Notes under the pieces: generated by a model | Told to the model about the DNA's origin: nothing | Seen by the model: only the letters and a program-made list of their open reading frames with translations | Databases searched by the model: none | Source: Sphingobacteriales bacterium | GTDB lineage: Bacteria; Bacteroidota; Bacteroidia; Chitinophagales; JADIYW01 | Assembly (NCBI GenBank): GCA_947460245.1 | Contig: CANHGL010000004.1 | Span: 1 to 64,000 of the forward strand | DNA: 64,000 bases | Direction of reading: 5' to 3' | Shown here: positions 15,849 through 24,904 of the stretch, piece after piece | Layout of the letters: every line of letters starts with the position of its first letter | Numbering within the stretch: the first letter of the stretch is position 1 | Program-made: the position numbers and the translations under genes

Positions 15849-18800
15849 ATGATAATGGTAATAAAAAGGGCTTTAGGAATTGTTTTCGTCTTGCTGATAG
15901 GGTATACTTCATCCCTTGCTCAGTTTGTATCTGTAGATAATGCCTTTTCTAATCTTCGTTTCAAGAAGTTGTCAGTCCCTGCCGATACATTACTATTGGA
16001 TTCCATGACCATTTTCCCTCATACCTTAATAATGAAGGATTTGTACTCTGGTGCATCTATTCCATCAACTGCCTTTGAATTGGATTATACCAATGGAAAA
16101 CTCATCTTCAAAAAAGGATATAAACCTGATTCTATTGAGGTGAGCTATCGTTCTTTTCCTATTCAGTTGAATAGGGTAGTTCAACACAAGAGCCGTTCAG
16201 TGATTCGTAAGGGCGATTCCACTGTTTATGAGCGATATTACTATCAGCCATCTTCGGTAGAGTCTGCTGCATTCCTGGATTTTGGTGGTTTGAGTTATAG
16301 TGGAAATTTTGCTCGGGGTATTCAGTTTGGATCTAATCAAGATCTTGTCCTGAATTCAACACTTGATTTGCGGCTTAGTGGAAAAATTGCTAATAATATA
16401 GAAATTACAGCTGCACTTACAGATAATAATATTCCATTACAGCCCGACGGAACGACACAGCAGTTGCAGGATTTTGACAAAGTATATATACAACTGAAGA
16501 AAGATCCTCATGTTGTTATAGCAGGTGATTATAATCTAAAAAGCTATGATAGCTATTTTATTAAGTTTTCAAAACAGCTTCAAGGTGTCAGTTATTCTAA
16601 TGCTATAAACTTCAAGAAAGGGGTTCGCTTAAAATCATCAACTTCCCTTGCCGTTAGCCGTGGTAAGTTTGCCCGAAATGTTTTCCAAGGAGCTGAAGGT
16701 AATCAGGGGCCTTACAGGCTTACGGGTAATAATAATGAGACATTTATTATTGTATTAGCCGGCAGTGAAAAAGTTTACGTAGACGGTGTGCAATTACAAA
16801 GAGGAGAGCTGCTTGATTATGTAATTGATTATAATAGCGGCGAAGTATTATTTATGCCCCGCTTTTTAATTACTAAAGATTCTCGTATTGTAGTAGAGTT
16901 TGAATATTCTGACAGGAACTATTTCCGAACTACAATTCATGAGGCTATAGATGTTCAATATAAAGGCTTGAATCTGTTTACTCAGCTTTATTCAGAGCAG
17001 GAAGCTAAAAACAAACCGATTACCAGCACGCTTTCTGATAGTACTAAGCAATACATCTCTACTATAGGTAATGATATTTCTAATGCTTTTATTTCAGGCG
17101 TACAGGAGGCTGTGTATGATCCTAACAGGGTGCAATATAAAAGAGTAGATACTATTGTAAATGCAGTTGTATATGATTCTGTCTTCATATACGAGCAGAA
17201 TCCAGACAGTGCGAAGTATTTATTGTCCTTCTCCTATTTAGGTCAGGGCAAGGGGAATTATATTCCTACAAAAAATTCGAATAATGTACGTGTTTACCAG
17301 TGGGTAGCACCAGTAAATGGTATTCCTCAGGGGAGTTATGAGCCTGTTGTTCTGGTAGTAACTCCTAAAAGTCAGTTGCTCTTTACTTTTGGAGCAGCGT
17401 ATCAGTTTAATAAAAAGATGCGTGTTCGTGCTGAAATGGGGTTTTCTAATTTTGATAAAAACTTATTTTCTACCATTGGCAATAAGGAAAGTAAAGGATA
17501 CGCTGCCAATGTTCAACTATCGAGGATAGATTCCTTCAGGCATAATCTGGTATTCACTAATTCACTGGATTATGAATTCAAAGAGCAGCATTTTCAACAG
17601 ATAGAGCCATACAGGAATGTGGAGTTTATTCGTGACTGGAATATCAATAACCAAGTTGGTTTAACAGAGCATATTGCCAGATATCAGACGGGTTTGATGG
17701 ATATAAAGCATAATATTTCCCTGAACTATAAATTTTCTACATTTATTCGTCAGCAGCAGTATAAAGGTTTTGAAAATAGATTGTCCTATGCTACCAACTA
17801 TAAGAACTTCAAAATAAATGCGGATGCCAGAATACTAAATGCACAGGATACGCTTCTTAAATCTGTATTTTTCAGACCTTCATTAGCTGTATCTTATTCT
17901 ATTGCTAAAGCAAGAGGTCTGGGTGTAGGGTTTGGTTTCTTTCAGGAAAATAATGTCTTTAAAAACAAATCGACTAACCTGCTTCAATCCAACTCTTTTC
18001 GGAATACTAATTTGTCTGCTCAGTTTTTTCTGCCAGATTCTTCCAGGTGGAGTTTTATGTTGGAATATAAATATAGAAAAGATATCCAGGTCAGAAATGC
18101 TGCGTTCAGAGATTCTACAGAGGCTCACACCATTGAGTTCAGAGGAGCTGCCAATCAACTTAAAAATCAAACATTTAACTGGTTGTTTACATTTCGTGAT
18201 TTACAGGTTAAGGATACTACCATACGGGCAAATTCAGAGAAGACATTTCTGGGTAGAACAGAATATGGGGTAAGGGTAAAGAAAGGTGTTGTGCGTATTA
18301 ATTTTATCTATGAGTTAGGTGGTGGTAGAGAAAAGGTTAGACAGTTTACATATGTTAAAGTGCCATCCGGACAGGGTTATTATAAGTGGATTGATCAGAA
18401 TCAGAACAGTATACCGGAATTAAATGAATTTGTTCCCGCTCAATTTAGCGATAGTGCTCAGTATGTTAGAATCCTAACGGATTTGAATGAATATGTAAAT
18501 GCTAACTCCACGGCATATACTCAAAATATAACGATACAGCCCAAGGCTATATGGTTTAATGAAAAAGGCTTTAAAAACTTTATGTCCAAATTAACCCTGC
18601 AGTCGTATATGCAGTTAAGGAGAAAAACTTACAAAGGAAATCTGTTGAAATCATTCAATCCATTTGTATTTTCAACTACAGATTCTAACACTATAAATTT
18701 AAATACTAATATTCGAAATTCTTTCATCTTTAATTCTGGAGATCCTGTGTATTCTTTTTCTTTTACTAATCAACTGGTAAATGATAAGATTTTACTTGTA

Positions 18801-19346
18801 AATGGCTTTGATACGCGAAAGAGGATGGATAATATTATCGAAGGATATTATAATTTGAATACTATGTTTACCTTAAATTTGAAATTCATTCAATCAAGGC
18901 TTTCTTTAGTTTCCGACTATTTTCATGCTAATGATTTTAGTATTAAAGGTTATTATTTAGAGCCTAAATTCACGTACAATCTTAAAACTATGTTACGCAC
19001 CTCTTTGAGTTATGGATTTACGCAGAAGAAGAATGCTGTAAATCTTGGGGGAGAGTATACTTTGGCTAATAAAATGGAATTAGAATTGCGTTACAGCAAG
19101 GCTACAAAAAATACATTAGAAGCTAAGTTTACATTTGCACTGGTGAAGTTTAATGGAGAGAACGGCACAACAAAAGCTTACACTATCCTAGAAGGACTTC
19201 AACCCGGTAAAAATTATATTTGGAATGCCAGCTATACCCGAAACATATCACAGAATCTCGAGTTAAGTCTCACTTACGAAGGCCGAAAAACAGATATTGC
19301 AAAAGCAGTCAATACAGGAAGAGCCCAATTGCGCGCCATATTCTGA
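15849..19346 (+). CDS. Very large outer-membrane protein of unknown function, 1165 aa
   Basis: Residues 1-26 form a signal peptide (cleavage after LAQ). Residues 30-130 form a globular beta domain. Residues about 145-370 hold well-conserved stretches (DFGGLSYSGNFARGIQFG, SDN-type NIPLQPDGTTQQLQDFDKV, and FIIVLAGSEKVYVDGVQL followed by DYVIDYNSGEVLF). The rest is long runs of alternating hydrophobic and aromatic residues, as in a large beta-barrel, with the last residue Phe. I recall similar multi-domain barrels in Bacteroidota annotated only as hypothetical; a likeness to SprA-type gliding/T9SS proteins is possible but not demonstrated. It is apparently monocistronic. The start may be ATG at 15849 or 15855. 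Confidence 0.8.
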   Translation: MIMVIKRALGIVFVLLIGYTSSLAQFVSVDNAFSNLRFKKLSVPADTLLLDSMTIFPHTLIMKDLYSGASIPSTAFELDYTNGKLIFKKGYKPDSIEVSYRSFPIQLNRVVQHKSRSVIRKGDSTVYERYYYQPSSVESAAFLDFGGLSYSGNFARGIQFGSNQDLVLNSTLDLRLSGKIANNIEITAALTDNNIPLQPDGTTQQLQDFDKVYIQLKKDPHVVIAGDYNLKSYDSYFIKFSKQLQGVSYSNAINFKKGVRLKSSTSLAVSRGKFARNVFQGAEGNQGPYRLTGNNNETFIIVLAGSEKVYVDGVQLQRGELLDYVIDYNSGEVLFMPRFLITKDSRIVVEFEYSDRNYFRTTIHEAIDVQYKGLNLFTQLYSEQEAKNKPITSTLSDSTKQYISTIGNDISNAFISGVQEAVYDPNRVQYKRVDTIVNAVVYDSVFIYEQNPDSAKYLLSFSYLGQGKGNYIPTKNSNNVRVYQWVAPVNGIPQGSYEPVVLVVTPKSQLLFTFGAAYQFNKKMRVRAEMGFSNFDKNLFSTIGNKESKGYAANVQLSRIDSFRHNLVFTNSLDYEFKEQHFQQIEPYRNVEFIRDWNINNQVGLTEHIARYQTGLMDIKHNISLNYKFSTFIRQQQYKGFENRLSYATNYKNFKINADARILNAQDTLLKSVFFRPSLAVSYSIAKARGLGVGFGFFQENNVFKNKSTNLLQSNSFRNTNLSAQFFLPDSSRWSFMLEYKYRKDIQVRNAAFRDSTEAHTIEFRGAANQLKNQTFNWLFTFRDLQVKDTTIRANSEKTFLGRTEYGVRVKKGVVRINFIYELGGGREKVRQFTYVKVPSGQGYYKWIDQNQNSIPELNEFVPAQFSDSAQYVRILTDLNEYVNANSTAYTQNITIQPKAIWFNEKGFKNFMSKLTLQSYMQLRRKTYKGNLLKSFNPFVFSTTDSNTINLNTNIRNSFIFNSGDPVYSFSFTNQLVNDKILLVNGFDTRKRMDNIIEGYYNLNTMFTLNLKFIQSRLSLVSDYFHANDFSIKGYYLEPKFTYNLKTMLRTSLSYGFTQKKNAVNLGGEYTLANKMELELRYSKATKNTLEAKFTFALVKFNGENGTTKAYTILEGLQPGKNYIWNASYTRNISQNLELSLTYEGRKTDIAKAVNTGRAQLRAIF

Positions 19347-19358
19347 CACTTACTATTT

Positions 19359-19547
19359 TTATGCTTCTTCGCTGGTTCTTACCATTTGGAAACCAGAGCC
19401 AAATACGGCTACTGCTAATACAACATACAAGATTTTTAAACCTAAGTTATACTGCTGGTCACCCATAGCGAGCGATGCAACTGAATATAAGAAACCTAAA
19501 ATTCCGACTGCCACTAAAAATAATCCGATTGTTCTTTTGGTACTCAT
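19359..19547 (-). CDS. Small two-helix membrane protein, 62 aa
   Basis: Two hydrophobic helices (about residues 7-27 and 36-55) are joined by a short polar loop, and the C-terminus is acidic (TSEEA). The codon usage and ATG start look genuine, and a reading frame of this composition is unlikely to arise by chance opposite an intergenic region. It lies 106 nt downstream of lysC on the same strand, so it may be transcribed with it. The product is not recognised; similar small 2-TM proteins are common and uncharacterised in Bacteroidota. Confidence 0.65.
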   Translation of the reverse strand: MSTKRTIGLFLVAVGILGFLYSVASLAMGDQQYNLGLKILYVVLAVAVFGSGFQMVRTSEEA

Positions 19548-19653
19548 AACTCTAAATTTGATTAAAGTTATAAGTTATTTATATGCTGGCTTTTATAGAA
19601 TTAATGGAATACTTTGTATATCCTTAAGGTTCAGAAACTGAAACAAAATTATT

Positions 19654-20907
19654 TTAGCTTAGAAGGCCCTGGTAAGTACTTGGTCTTCTTTGCTCAAGGA
19701 TGGCTGTTTTTTCTCCCTTTATTTTATGAACATAGTCAAGATTGTTGTAATGTCGAATAGTAAGTATACTTAGTTCCTCGGTAATGCTGAAAGAAAACCT
19801 GTTGCCTAAAGCTATTTTTACCTTATCAATTTTCTCCGGTATATTATCTACTACAGCCTCGAAGGATATGGCACCTTGCTGTACCATGTTTAGTTTTAAG
19901 TTAGCTTGGAAGAATGCAGCAAATAATTCAGCTACTACTTCATCTTCAACGAAGGAAAAGTCTTTGGTATGTAGGGTAATCAATACCTGATTATTTTTTA
20001 CGATTCGAATAGGGGGTAGATTGACGTCTTTTCCTCCAACAGTAGTGCCCTTTCCTTCAGGATTAATAAAAGACTTAACAAGCAGGGGTATATTTTTATT
20101 CTGTAGCGGTTTAATCGTTTTTGGATGGATAACAGTTGCTCCGTAAAATGTCATTTCTACCGCTTCATTAAATGAAATCTCCTCTATAAATATAGCATCG
20201 CTGAATACCCTTGGATCTCCATTCATAACACCCGGTACATCTTTCCAGATTGTCTGGCTTTCAGCATTCAGCATATTCGCAAATATAGCAGCGGTATAAT
20301 CAGAACCTTCACGACCTAGTGTAGTTGTACAGTTTTCAGGAGTGCAGCCTATAAATCCTTGTGTAACAATTATATTTTGTTTTAATATTGGTACAACAAT
20401 ACTGTCCATCAACGATTGTGTTTTTTCATAATTAACTACTGCCTCCCGATAGGTGTCATCCGTCTTCATTACGTCTCTCACATCCAGCCAGGTGTTGGGT
20501 ATACCAGCTTGTTTTAAATAGCTACTCAAAATAACAGAAGAGATTAACTCGCCCTGCGAAACCAATTGGTCATATACATAATTATAGCTTTCTTTTCTGT
20601 CTTCTTCCAATTGCCAGTCTACTTCTGCATAAATATTCTGAAGCTGATCATAGACCTCATTATTTTTATTTTCAAATAAATCATTACAGATTTGTTGATG
20701 GTTATTTTTTACGACTTCAAAAGCTGCTTTTGTATCCGAATTCTCGAAATAGGCCTTCACAACATCTTCCATGGCATTGGTTGTTTTTCCTGTAGCAGAT
20801 ACCACCACAACTAAGTCTTTTAAACCATATTGCTGTATAATACTAGCCACATTTCTTATACCTGCAGCATCTTTTACAGACGCACCTCCAAATTTAAATA
20901 CTCTCAT
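19654..20907 (-). CDS. lysC: Monofunctional aspartate kinase
   Basis: A 417-residue enzyme phosphorylating L-aspartate, the first step towards Lys, Thr, Met and diaminopimelate. The N-terminal amino-acid kinase domain shows the KFGGASV phosphate motif at residues 5-11, TTLGREGSDYTAA (the aspartate/ATP site) and VPGVMNGDPRVF. A C-terminal ACT-type regulatory region (about 300-417) suggests feedback control. No homoserine dehydrogenase is fused, unlike ThrA or MetL. The gene lies 9 nt downstream of a GNAT acetyltransferase gene, so the two form an operon; a functional link is not obvious. Confidence 0.93.
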   Translation of the reverse strand: MRVFKFGGASVKDAAGIRNVASIIQQYGLKDLVVVVSATGKTTNAMEDVVKAYFENSDTKAAFEVVKNNHQQICNDLFENKNNEVYDQLQNIYAEVDWQLEEDRKESYNYVYDQLVSQGELISSVILSSYLKQAGIPNTWLDVRDVMKTDDTYREAVVNYEKTQSLMDSIVVPILKQNIIVTQGFIGCTPENCTTTLGREGSDYTAAIFANMLNAESQTIWKDVPGVMNGDPRVFSDAIFIEEISFNEAVEMTFYGATVIHPKTIKPLQNKNIPLLVKSFINPEGKGTTVGGKDVNLPPIRIVKNNQVLITLHTKDFSFVEDEVVAELFAAFFQANLKLNMVQQGAISFEAVVDNIPEKIDKVKIALGNRFSFSITEELSILTIRHYNNLDYVHKIKGEKTAILEQRRPSTYQGLLS

Positions 20908-20916
20908 ATGATTAAT

Positions 20917-21405
20917 TTAATAGGGTAATTCTTTGGTTAAATTTTCCTTTTCAATTTTAACAGTTACCCAGCTAGCATCAAAGGTTACCGGATATTTTTT
21001 ATAGAAGTTTATAGCACCTGAATTCCAATCAAGCACATGCCATCTAAATTGATTCACTTTTTCTTCTTTGGCTATGGCAATCAACTCATCCATTAATTTT
21101 TTGCCAATACCACGGCTACGGTGCTCTTCTTTTACAATCAGATCATCAAGGTATAACATGGAGCCTTTCCAGGAGGAGTAGCCAAAGTAATACAATGCTA
21201 TACCTACGATTTCGCTTTTCGATTCAGCAAGAATTACATGAAATCTTGGCGTACTGCAGGTAGCTTCTTCTATGAATTTTTTTAAGGTATTACTAGGTTC
21301 CTCAGGAGCTTTTTCAAATATTGCTAATGCCTTAATTAAAGCATATACTTTTTCAAGGTCATTGGCTTCTGCCTTTCGGATTATAATAGTTGTTGGTGTG
21401 TCCAT
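20917..21405 (-). CDS. GNAT-family N-acetyltransferase (diamine/spermidine acetyltransferase-like)
   Basis: Acetyl-CoA-dependent acetyltransferase of about 162 residues. The open frame reaches 21465, but the family fold begins at ATG 21405 (MDTPTTIIIRKAE), so I take that start. The segment DDLIVKEEHRSRGIGKKLM holds the acetyl-CoA loop (R/Q-x-x-G-x-G/A) and precedes the WHVLDWNSGAINFYKKY motif. These two together are typical of the SAT-like group that acetylates diamines, polyamines or thialysine. It is the first gene of an operon with lysC. The substrate is unproven; lysine-like substrates would fit the neighbour but that is inference. Confidence 0.85.
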   Translation of the reverse strand: MDTPTTIIIRKAEANDLEKVYALIKALAIFEKAPEEPSNTLKKFIEEATCSTPRFHVILAESKSEIVGIALYYFGYSSWKGSMLYLDDLIVKEEHRSRGIGKKLMDELIAIAKEEKVNQFRWHVLDWNSGAINFYKKYPVTFDASWVTVKIEKENLTKELPY

Positions 21406-21585
21406 ATCTTGCACTTGAGAAGTTAATTCTGAAGTGCATCTTGTTGCATAATTGGAGGGCTGCAATTCAGAACGGCTAAGATAGGTAATTACTTGTTTCT
21501 GTTGGGAGTGATATTATTAACTAATAATTAAAATGATGATTTCATTTTACTATAAAAAGTGATGTGAGATTTGTGCTTATTTAAT

Positions 21586-21593
21586 TATCTTTG
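21586..21593 (+). promoter_or_regulatory. -7 element of fbp
   Basis: TATCTTTG is a perfect TAnnTTTG match 19 nt before the ATG of fbp. A TTTG lies only 12 nt upstream, too near to be a standard -33 element. Confidence 0.45.
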
Positions 21594-21612
21594 GTAGTAT
21601 AGAATAGTAAAT

Positions 21613-22599
21613 ATGCAATTAGTTACGTTAGACGAGTTTATAGCAGTTAATCAGGAAAAGCATGCAGGGGCTACCGGTGAGCTTTCCGGATTACTAAGAG
21701 ATATTAGTTTAGCTTCTAAGCTGGTGCAGCGCGACCTAAGTAAGGCTGGACTAGTAGATACAATTTTAGGTGATACGGAGAAGACCAATATTCAAGGGGA
21801 GGAGGTCAAAAAGTTAGATGAGTTCGCAAATAGAATTCTAATAAAATGTCTTCAAAATAGTGGAGATTGTTGCGGTATTGCCAGTGAAGAGGAAGATGAT
21901 TTTGTCTGTTTTGAAAATCGGCTTAATGCAAAATATGTAGTATTGTTCGATCCTTTAGATGGTTCCAGTAATATTGATGTTATTGCACCTGTTGGTACTA
22001 TATTTTCTATTTTCAGGAGGGTGTCTGCTTTAGGTAAACCGTGTATCTCTGAAGATTTTTTGCAGACAGGAGATAAGCAAATAGCTGCAGGGTATGTTAT
22101 CTATGGTTCTTCCACAATGCTGGTATATACTACCGGCCAAGGGGTTAATGGGTTTACTTTAGATCCTTCCATAGGAGAGTTTTGTTTGTCGCATCCGGAT
22201 ATTAAGACACCTCAGGGGGTAAAGTCTTATTCTGCAAATCAGGGTAATTATAATACGTTTATTGACGGAGTAAAGAAATTTATAGATTTCTGCCAGGATT
22301 CTACAGATAAGAGGGCCTATTCGCTGAGATATATCGGTTCCATGGTAGCTGATTTTCATCGTAATCTTTTAAAGGGAGGCATTTATCTGTATCCCGCCAC
22401 TACTGATGCGCCTAAAGGTAAATTGAGATTAATGTATGAGTGTAATCCTATGGCTTTTCTACAAGAGCAGGCAGGCGGTAAGGCTACAAGTGGTGATGCG
22501 CGTATATTAGATATTCATCCTGTTACTTTACACCAAAGAACACCTGTATTTATTGGTTCTTCTGATTTGGTGGATAAGGTATTACACTTTATGGAATAG
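21613..22599 (+). CDS. fbp: Class-1 fructose-1,6-bisphosphatase
   Basis: A 328-residue Mg-dependent gluconeogenic enzyme that removes the 1-phosphate from fructose 1,6-bisphosphate. The metal and phosphate motif [12 protein letters not shown], the upstream SEEEDD acidic loop, the substrate segment [14 protein letters not shown] and the GGIYLYPAT active-site loop are all present. The usual regulatory N-terminal extension of eukaryotic enzymes is reduced. Full length with an ATG start. A small membrane-anchored protein gene follows 25 nt downstream. Confidence 0.96.
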   Translation: MQLVTLDEFIAVNQEKHAGATGELSGLLRDISLASKLVQRDLSKAGLVDTILGDTEKTNIQGEEVKKLDEFANRILIKCLQNSGDCCGIASEEEDDFVCFENRLNAKYVVLFDPLDGSSNIDVIAPVGTIFSIFRRVSALGKPCISEDFLQTGDKQIAAGYVIYGSSTMLVYTTGQGVNGFTLDPSIGEFCLSHPDIKTPQGVKSYSANQGNYNTFIDGVKKFIDFCQDSTDKRAYSLRYIGSMVADFHRNLLKGGIYLYPATTDAPKGKLRLMYECNPMAFLQEQAGGKATSGDARILDIHPVTLHQRTPVFIGSSDLVDKVLHFME

Positions 22600-22624
22600 G
22601 TCTAATCTCCATTGATTGCTATAT

Positions 22625-22972
22625 ATGTATAAAAGAGTATTTATTCTTCTATTGATTTTTTTGTCGATGCTTTTTTTGTACCGTCTGTTTAGTTTCAGGT
22701 ATATTATTTACAATAACTCGGGGTTGCCTATTCAACAGTTAATACTGCGTTCAAAATACGTGAATAAATCATTTACAAATATTAAGGACCAACAGGTGAT
22801 ACAAGGCAATATATTTGCACCTTTTTGCAGAAATATTCATATTGATTTAAGGAATTATAATCAATACCGTTCTGCTTCTTTTAAGTTGTCTAATGTGCTT
22901 TCAGGAAGTCAATACAATCAAATTGAAATTAGCTTTGGTGGAGAAATAAAAGCAGGTGAATTAGGTCTGTAG
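22625..22972 (+). CDS. Small membrane-anchored hypothetical protein, 115 aa
   Basis: The frame opens at a TTG (22616), but the ATG at 22625 is the likelier start. An N-terminal hydrophobic helix (about 4-24) is followed by a polar, beta-looking domain of about 90 residues rich in Asn, Ser, Gln and Ile. No cysteine lipobox is present, so it would be a single-pass membrane protein with the domain outside the cytoplasm. It follows fbp by 25 nt and overlaps the convergent TauE-like gene by 12 bases at its 3' end. I do not recognise the family, and the name would be hypothetical protein. Confidence 0.6.
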   Translation: MYKRVFILLLIFLSMLFLYRLFSFRYIIYNNSGLPIQQLILRSKYVNKSFTNIKDQQVIQGNIFAPFCRNIHIDLRNYNQYRSASFKLSNVLSGSQYNQIEISFGGEIKAGELGL

Positions 22973-23695
22973 TACTGTTCGAACGATAAATAAAATACCG
23001 ATCATTAACAGTAAGAAAAATATATAATTATTAAACTTGCCTTCCGGAATTTTTTTTCTCAATCGACTTCCGGTAAGTAATCCCAAAAATAGAAAAGGGA
23101 TACTGGTTAAATAATAGTTAAATACTGTTTTATTTAACAAACCGGTAAAAAGTTGACACAATACAATAAATATTCCATTGGGTAAGAAGTAGCCTTGTAA
23201 AGTGCTTATAAATTGCATTTGCGTCCAGTTACTTAAAGTTCCAAAAATCACAACGGAAGGTCCGCCTGTATTGAATGCTCCGCCCAATATGCCTGCAATA
23301 AAGCCAAAAAAATATGCCCAATTATTTGGGATAGATGTAGTCGCTTTTTTTCTTAAAAGAAGATTGTACAGAGATACTAAAACAATGATAACGCCTAAAA
23401 TAATTTTTGCAACTTGCTCATTCCCATATTTCAGAAAATAAATACCTATTGGAACGCCTAAAAATGACGCCACCACCAATCTGCCTGCCGCTTTCCAGTC
23501 GATGGTCTTATAATGTCGAGCCATCATCATGGCAGAGAGTGTGAGTCCGTTGAGGGTCATTAGAGGGGTAGCAGTTTTGATTCCAATGATTAGAGATAGA
23601 AAAGGCATAGCAAATAGCGCATCTCCAAATCCAAAAGTGGCATATACGGTTCCGCCCAGGAATATAATTACAGGAATTAATAGTTCTGCTTCCAT
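22961..23695 (-). CDS. TauE/SafE-family sulfite/anion exporter-like permease
   Basis: A 244-residue integral membrane protein with about seven to eight hydrophobic helices and the two-repeat pattern of TauE/SafE proteins. Each half starts with an FG/GG(A/T)-containing helix: GGTVYATFGFGDALFAMP near the N-terminus and GFIAGILGGAFNTGGPSVVIF in the second half, the latter being the hallmark. Family members move sulfite, sulfoacetate or related anions out of the cell. The gene is 7 nt downstream of rnhA and likely shares its transcript. The specific substrate is unknown. Confidence 0.88.
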   Translation of the reverse strand: MEAELLIPVIIFLGGTVYATFGFGDALFAMPFLSLIIGIKTATPLMTLNGLTLSAMMMARHYKTIDWKAAGRLVVASFLGVPIGIYFLKYGNEQVAKIILGVIIVLVSLYNLLLRKKATTSIPNNWAYFFGFIAGILGGAFNTGGPSVVIFGTLSNWTQMQFISTLQGYFLPNGIFIVLCQLFTGLLNKTVFNYYLTSIPFLFLGLLTGSRLRKKIPEGKFNNYIFFLLLMIGILFIVRTVLQT

Positions 23696-23702
23696 ACTTT
23701 AA

Positions 23703-24179
23703 TTAAAACATACCCTTTTTTCCGGTACTCTCTTTTTCATACTCGAGATCAATATCTAATTCATAGCCATCTGCAGCTTCTGTTGCCAGTATATCGCAAC
23801 GGTTATTTTCTTTATTGCTGGAATGTCCTTTTACCCATGTGAAAGAGATATCCTGATATTGTGCCAGATTAAGATAGCGTTTCCAAAGATCTCGATTTTT
23901 CTTTTTAGCAAAGTCTGCTTTCATATTCCATTGATACACCCAGCCTTTCTCTACCGATTCAACAACATACTTTGAGTCGGAGTAAACTGTTATTTTAAGA
24001 TCTTGTTTTTTTAAGGCCTCCAAACCAGCAATGACTGCCATTAATTCCATTCTATTATTGGTGGTAAGTCTGTATCCTTTTGATAATTCCTTGCGCTGGC
24101 CCGATGCCAATAAAACAACCCCATAGCCTCCAGGGCCAGGGTTCCCTCTGGAAGCACCATCTGTATATATTTCAACCAT
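23703..24179 (-). CDS. rnhA: Ribonuclease HI
   Basis: A 158-residue endonuclease that cleaves RNA in RNA-DNA hybrids, used in replication and R-loop removal. The four acidic active-site residues are in place: Asp in YTDGASRGNPG, Glu in NRMELMAV, Asp in VYSDSKYVV and Asp in NRCDILA, along with the catalytic His in VKGHSS. The basic-protrusion helix with W-x-x-x-K-K-K (about residues 75-100) is the bacterial type. Length normal. It heads a small operon with the TauE-like gene and is divergent from nth across about 50 bp. Confidence 0.96.
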   Translation of the reverse strand: MVEIYTDGASRGNPGPGGYGVVLLASGQRKELSKGYRLTTNNRMELMAVIAGLEALKKQDLKITVYSDSKYVVESVEKGWVYQWNMKADFAKKKNRDLWKRYLNLAQYQDISFTWVKGHSSNKENNRCDILATEAADGYELDIDLEYEKESTGKKGMF

Positions 24180-24193
24180 TGTGGAATTGTTAT

Positions 24194-24226
24194 TTGCGAA
24201 TATAATGGTATTCAGTATTATTTTTG
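24194..24226 (+). promoter_or_regulatory. Promoter of nth, with -7 element abutting the start codon
   Basis: TTG (24194-24196), 22-nt spacer, TATTTTTG (24219-24226). The GTG start lies 3 nt after the -7 element. On the opposite strand TATATTCG (24197-24204) could serve divergent rnhA. Confidence 0.45.
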
Positions 24227-24229
24227 TGT

Positions 24230-24865
24230 GTGAATAAAAAAGAACGTGCAGACTTCATAGTTAAGTCATTAGATAAGTTGTATCCGAATACGCCTATTCC
24301 TTTAGATCATAAAGATGCCTATACTTTATTGATTGCGGTGTTATTATCGGCACAGTGTACAGATGTTCGTGTTAATCAGGTAACGCCTCATTTATTTAAG
24401 TTAGCGGATAATCCGCTTAAAATGAGCAAGCTTCCTGTTTCTAAAATAAAAGAGATTATCCGACCTTGCGGATTGTCTCCAAAAAAATCTCAGGCTATAT
24501 CTGATCTTTCTAAGATTCTGCTGAAACAACATAATGGAATGGTGCCATCAACATTTGAAGAACTGGAAGCCCTTCCCGGCGTTGGTCATAAAACTGCCAG
24601 TGTAGTTATGAGCCAAGCATTTGGTATTCCTGCATTTCCTGTTGATACGCATATTCATCGACTTGCTCATCGCTGGAAGTTGAGTTCTGGTAAAAATGTT
24701 ACCCAAACGGAAAAGGATTTAAAGAAGATTTTCTCAATAGATTTATGGAATAAATTGCATTTGCAAATCATATTTTATGGTAGAGAATATTGTCCGGCCA
24801 GGGGACATGACCTGAATAAATGTATAATCTGTGCCAGAATCCATCATAAATTAGTCAAAAAATGA
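24230..24865 (+). CDS. nth: Endonuclease III (DNA glycosylase/AP lyase) with incomplete iron-sulfur cysteine set
   Basis: A 211-residue base-excision-repair glycosylase for oxidised pyrimidines. The GTG at 24230 gives MNKKERADF, matching known Nth N-termini; a TTG at 24224 is less likely. The helix-hairpin-helix LPGVGHKTASVV with its catalytic lysine and the active-site Asp in PVDTHIHR are present. The C-terminal iron-sulfur loop is unusual: Cys188-x9-Cys198-x2-Cys201, with no fourth cysteine. E. coli Nth has C-x6-C-x2-C-x5-C. Two histidines (RIHHK) follow Cys201 and could stand in as a ligand, or the cluster may be absent. Divergent from rnhA. Confidence 0.92.
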   Translation: MNKKERADFIVKSLDKLYPNTPIPLDHKDAYTLLIAVLLSAQCTDVRVNQVTPHLFKLADNPLKMSKLPVSKIKEIIRPCGLSPKKSQAISDLSKILLKQHNGMVPSTFEELEALPGVGHKTASVVMSQAFGIPAFPVDTHIHRLAHRWKLSSGKNVTQTEKDLKKIFSIDLWNKLHLQIIFYGREYCPARGHDLNKCIICARIHHKLVKK

Positions 24866-24904
24866 TTTTTATTTGTATCTTTAAGGTACTAACTAGCTAT
24901 CTCG

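Noticed and set aside
17932..18273. Overlapping 113-residue open frame inside the large outer-membrane protein gene
   Set aside because: It lies within a well-supported coding gene in another frame, has no promoter or family features, and is a shadow of the main gene.
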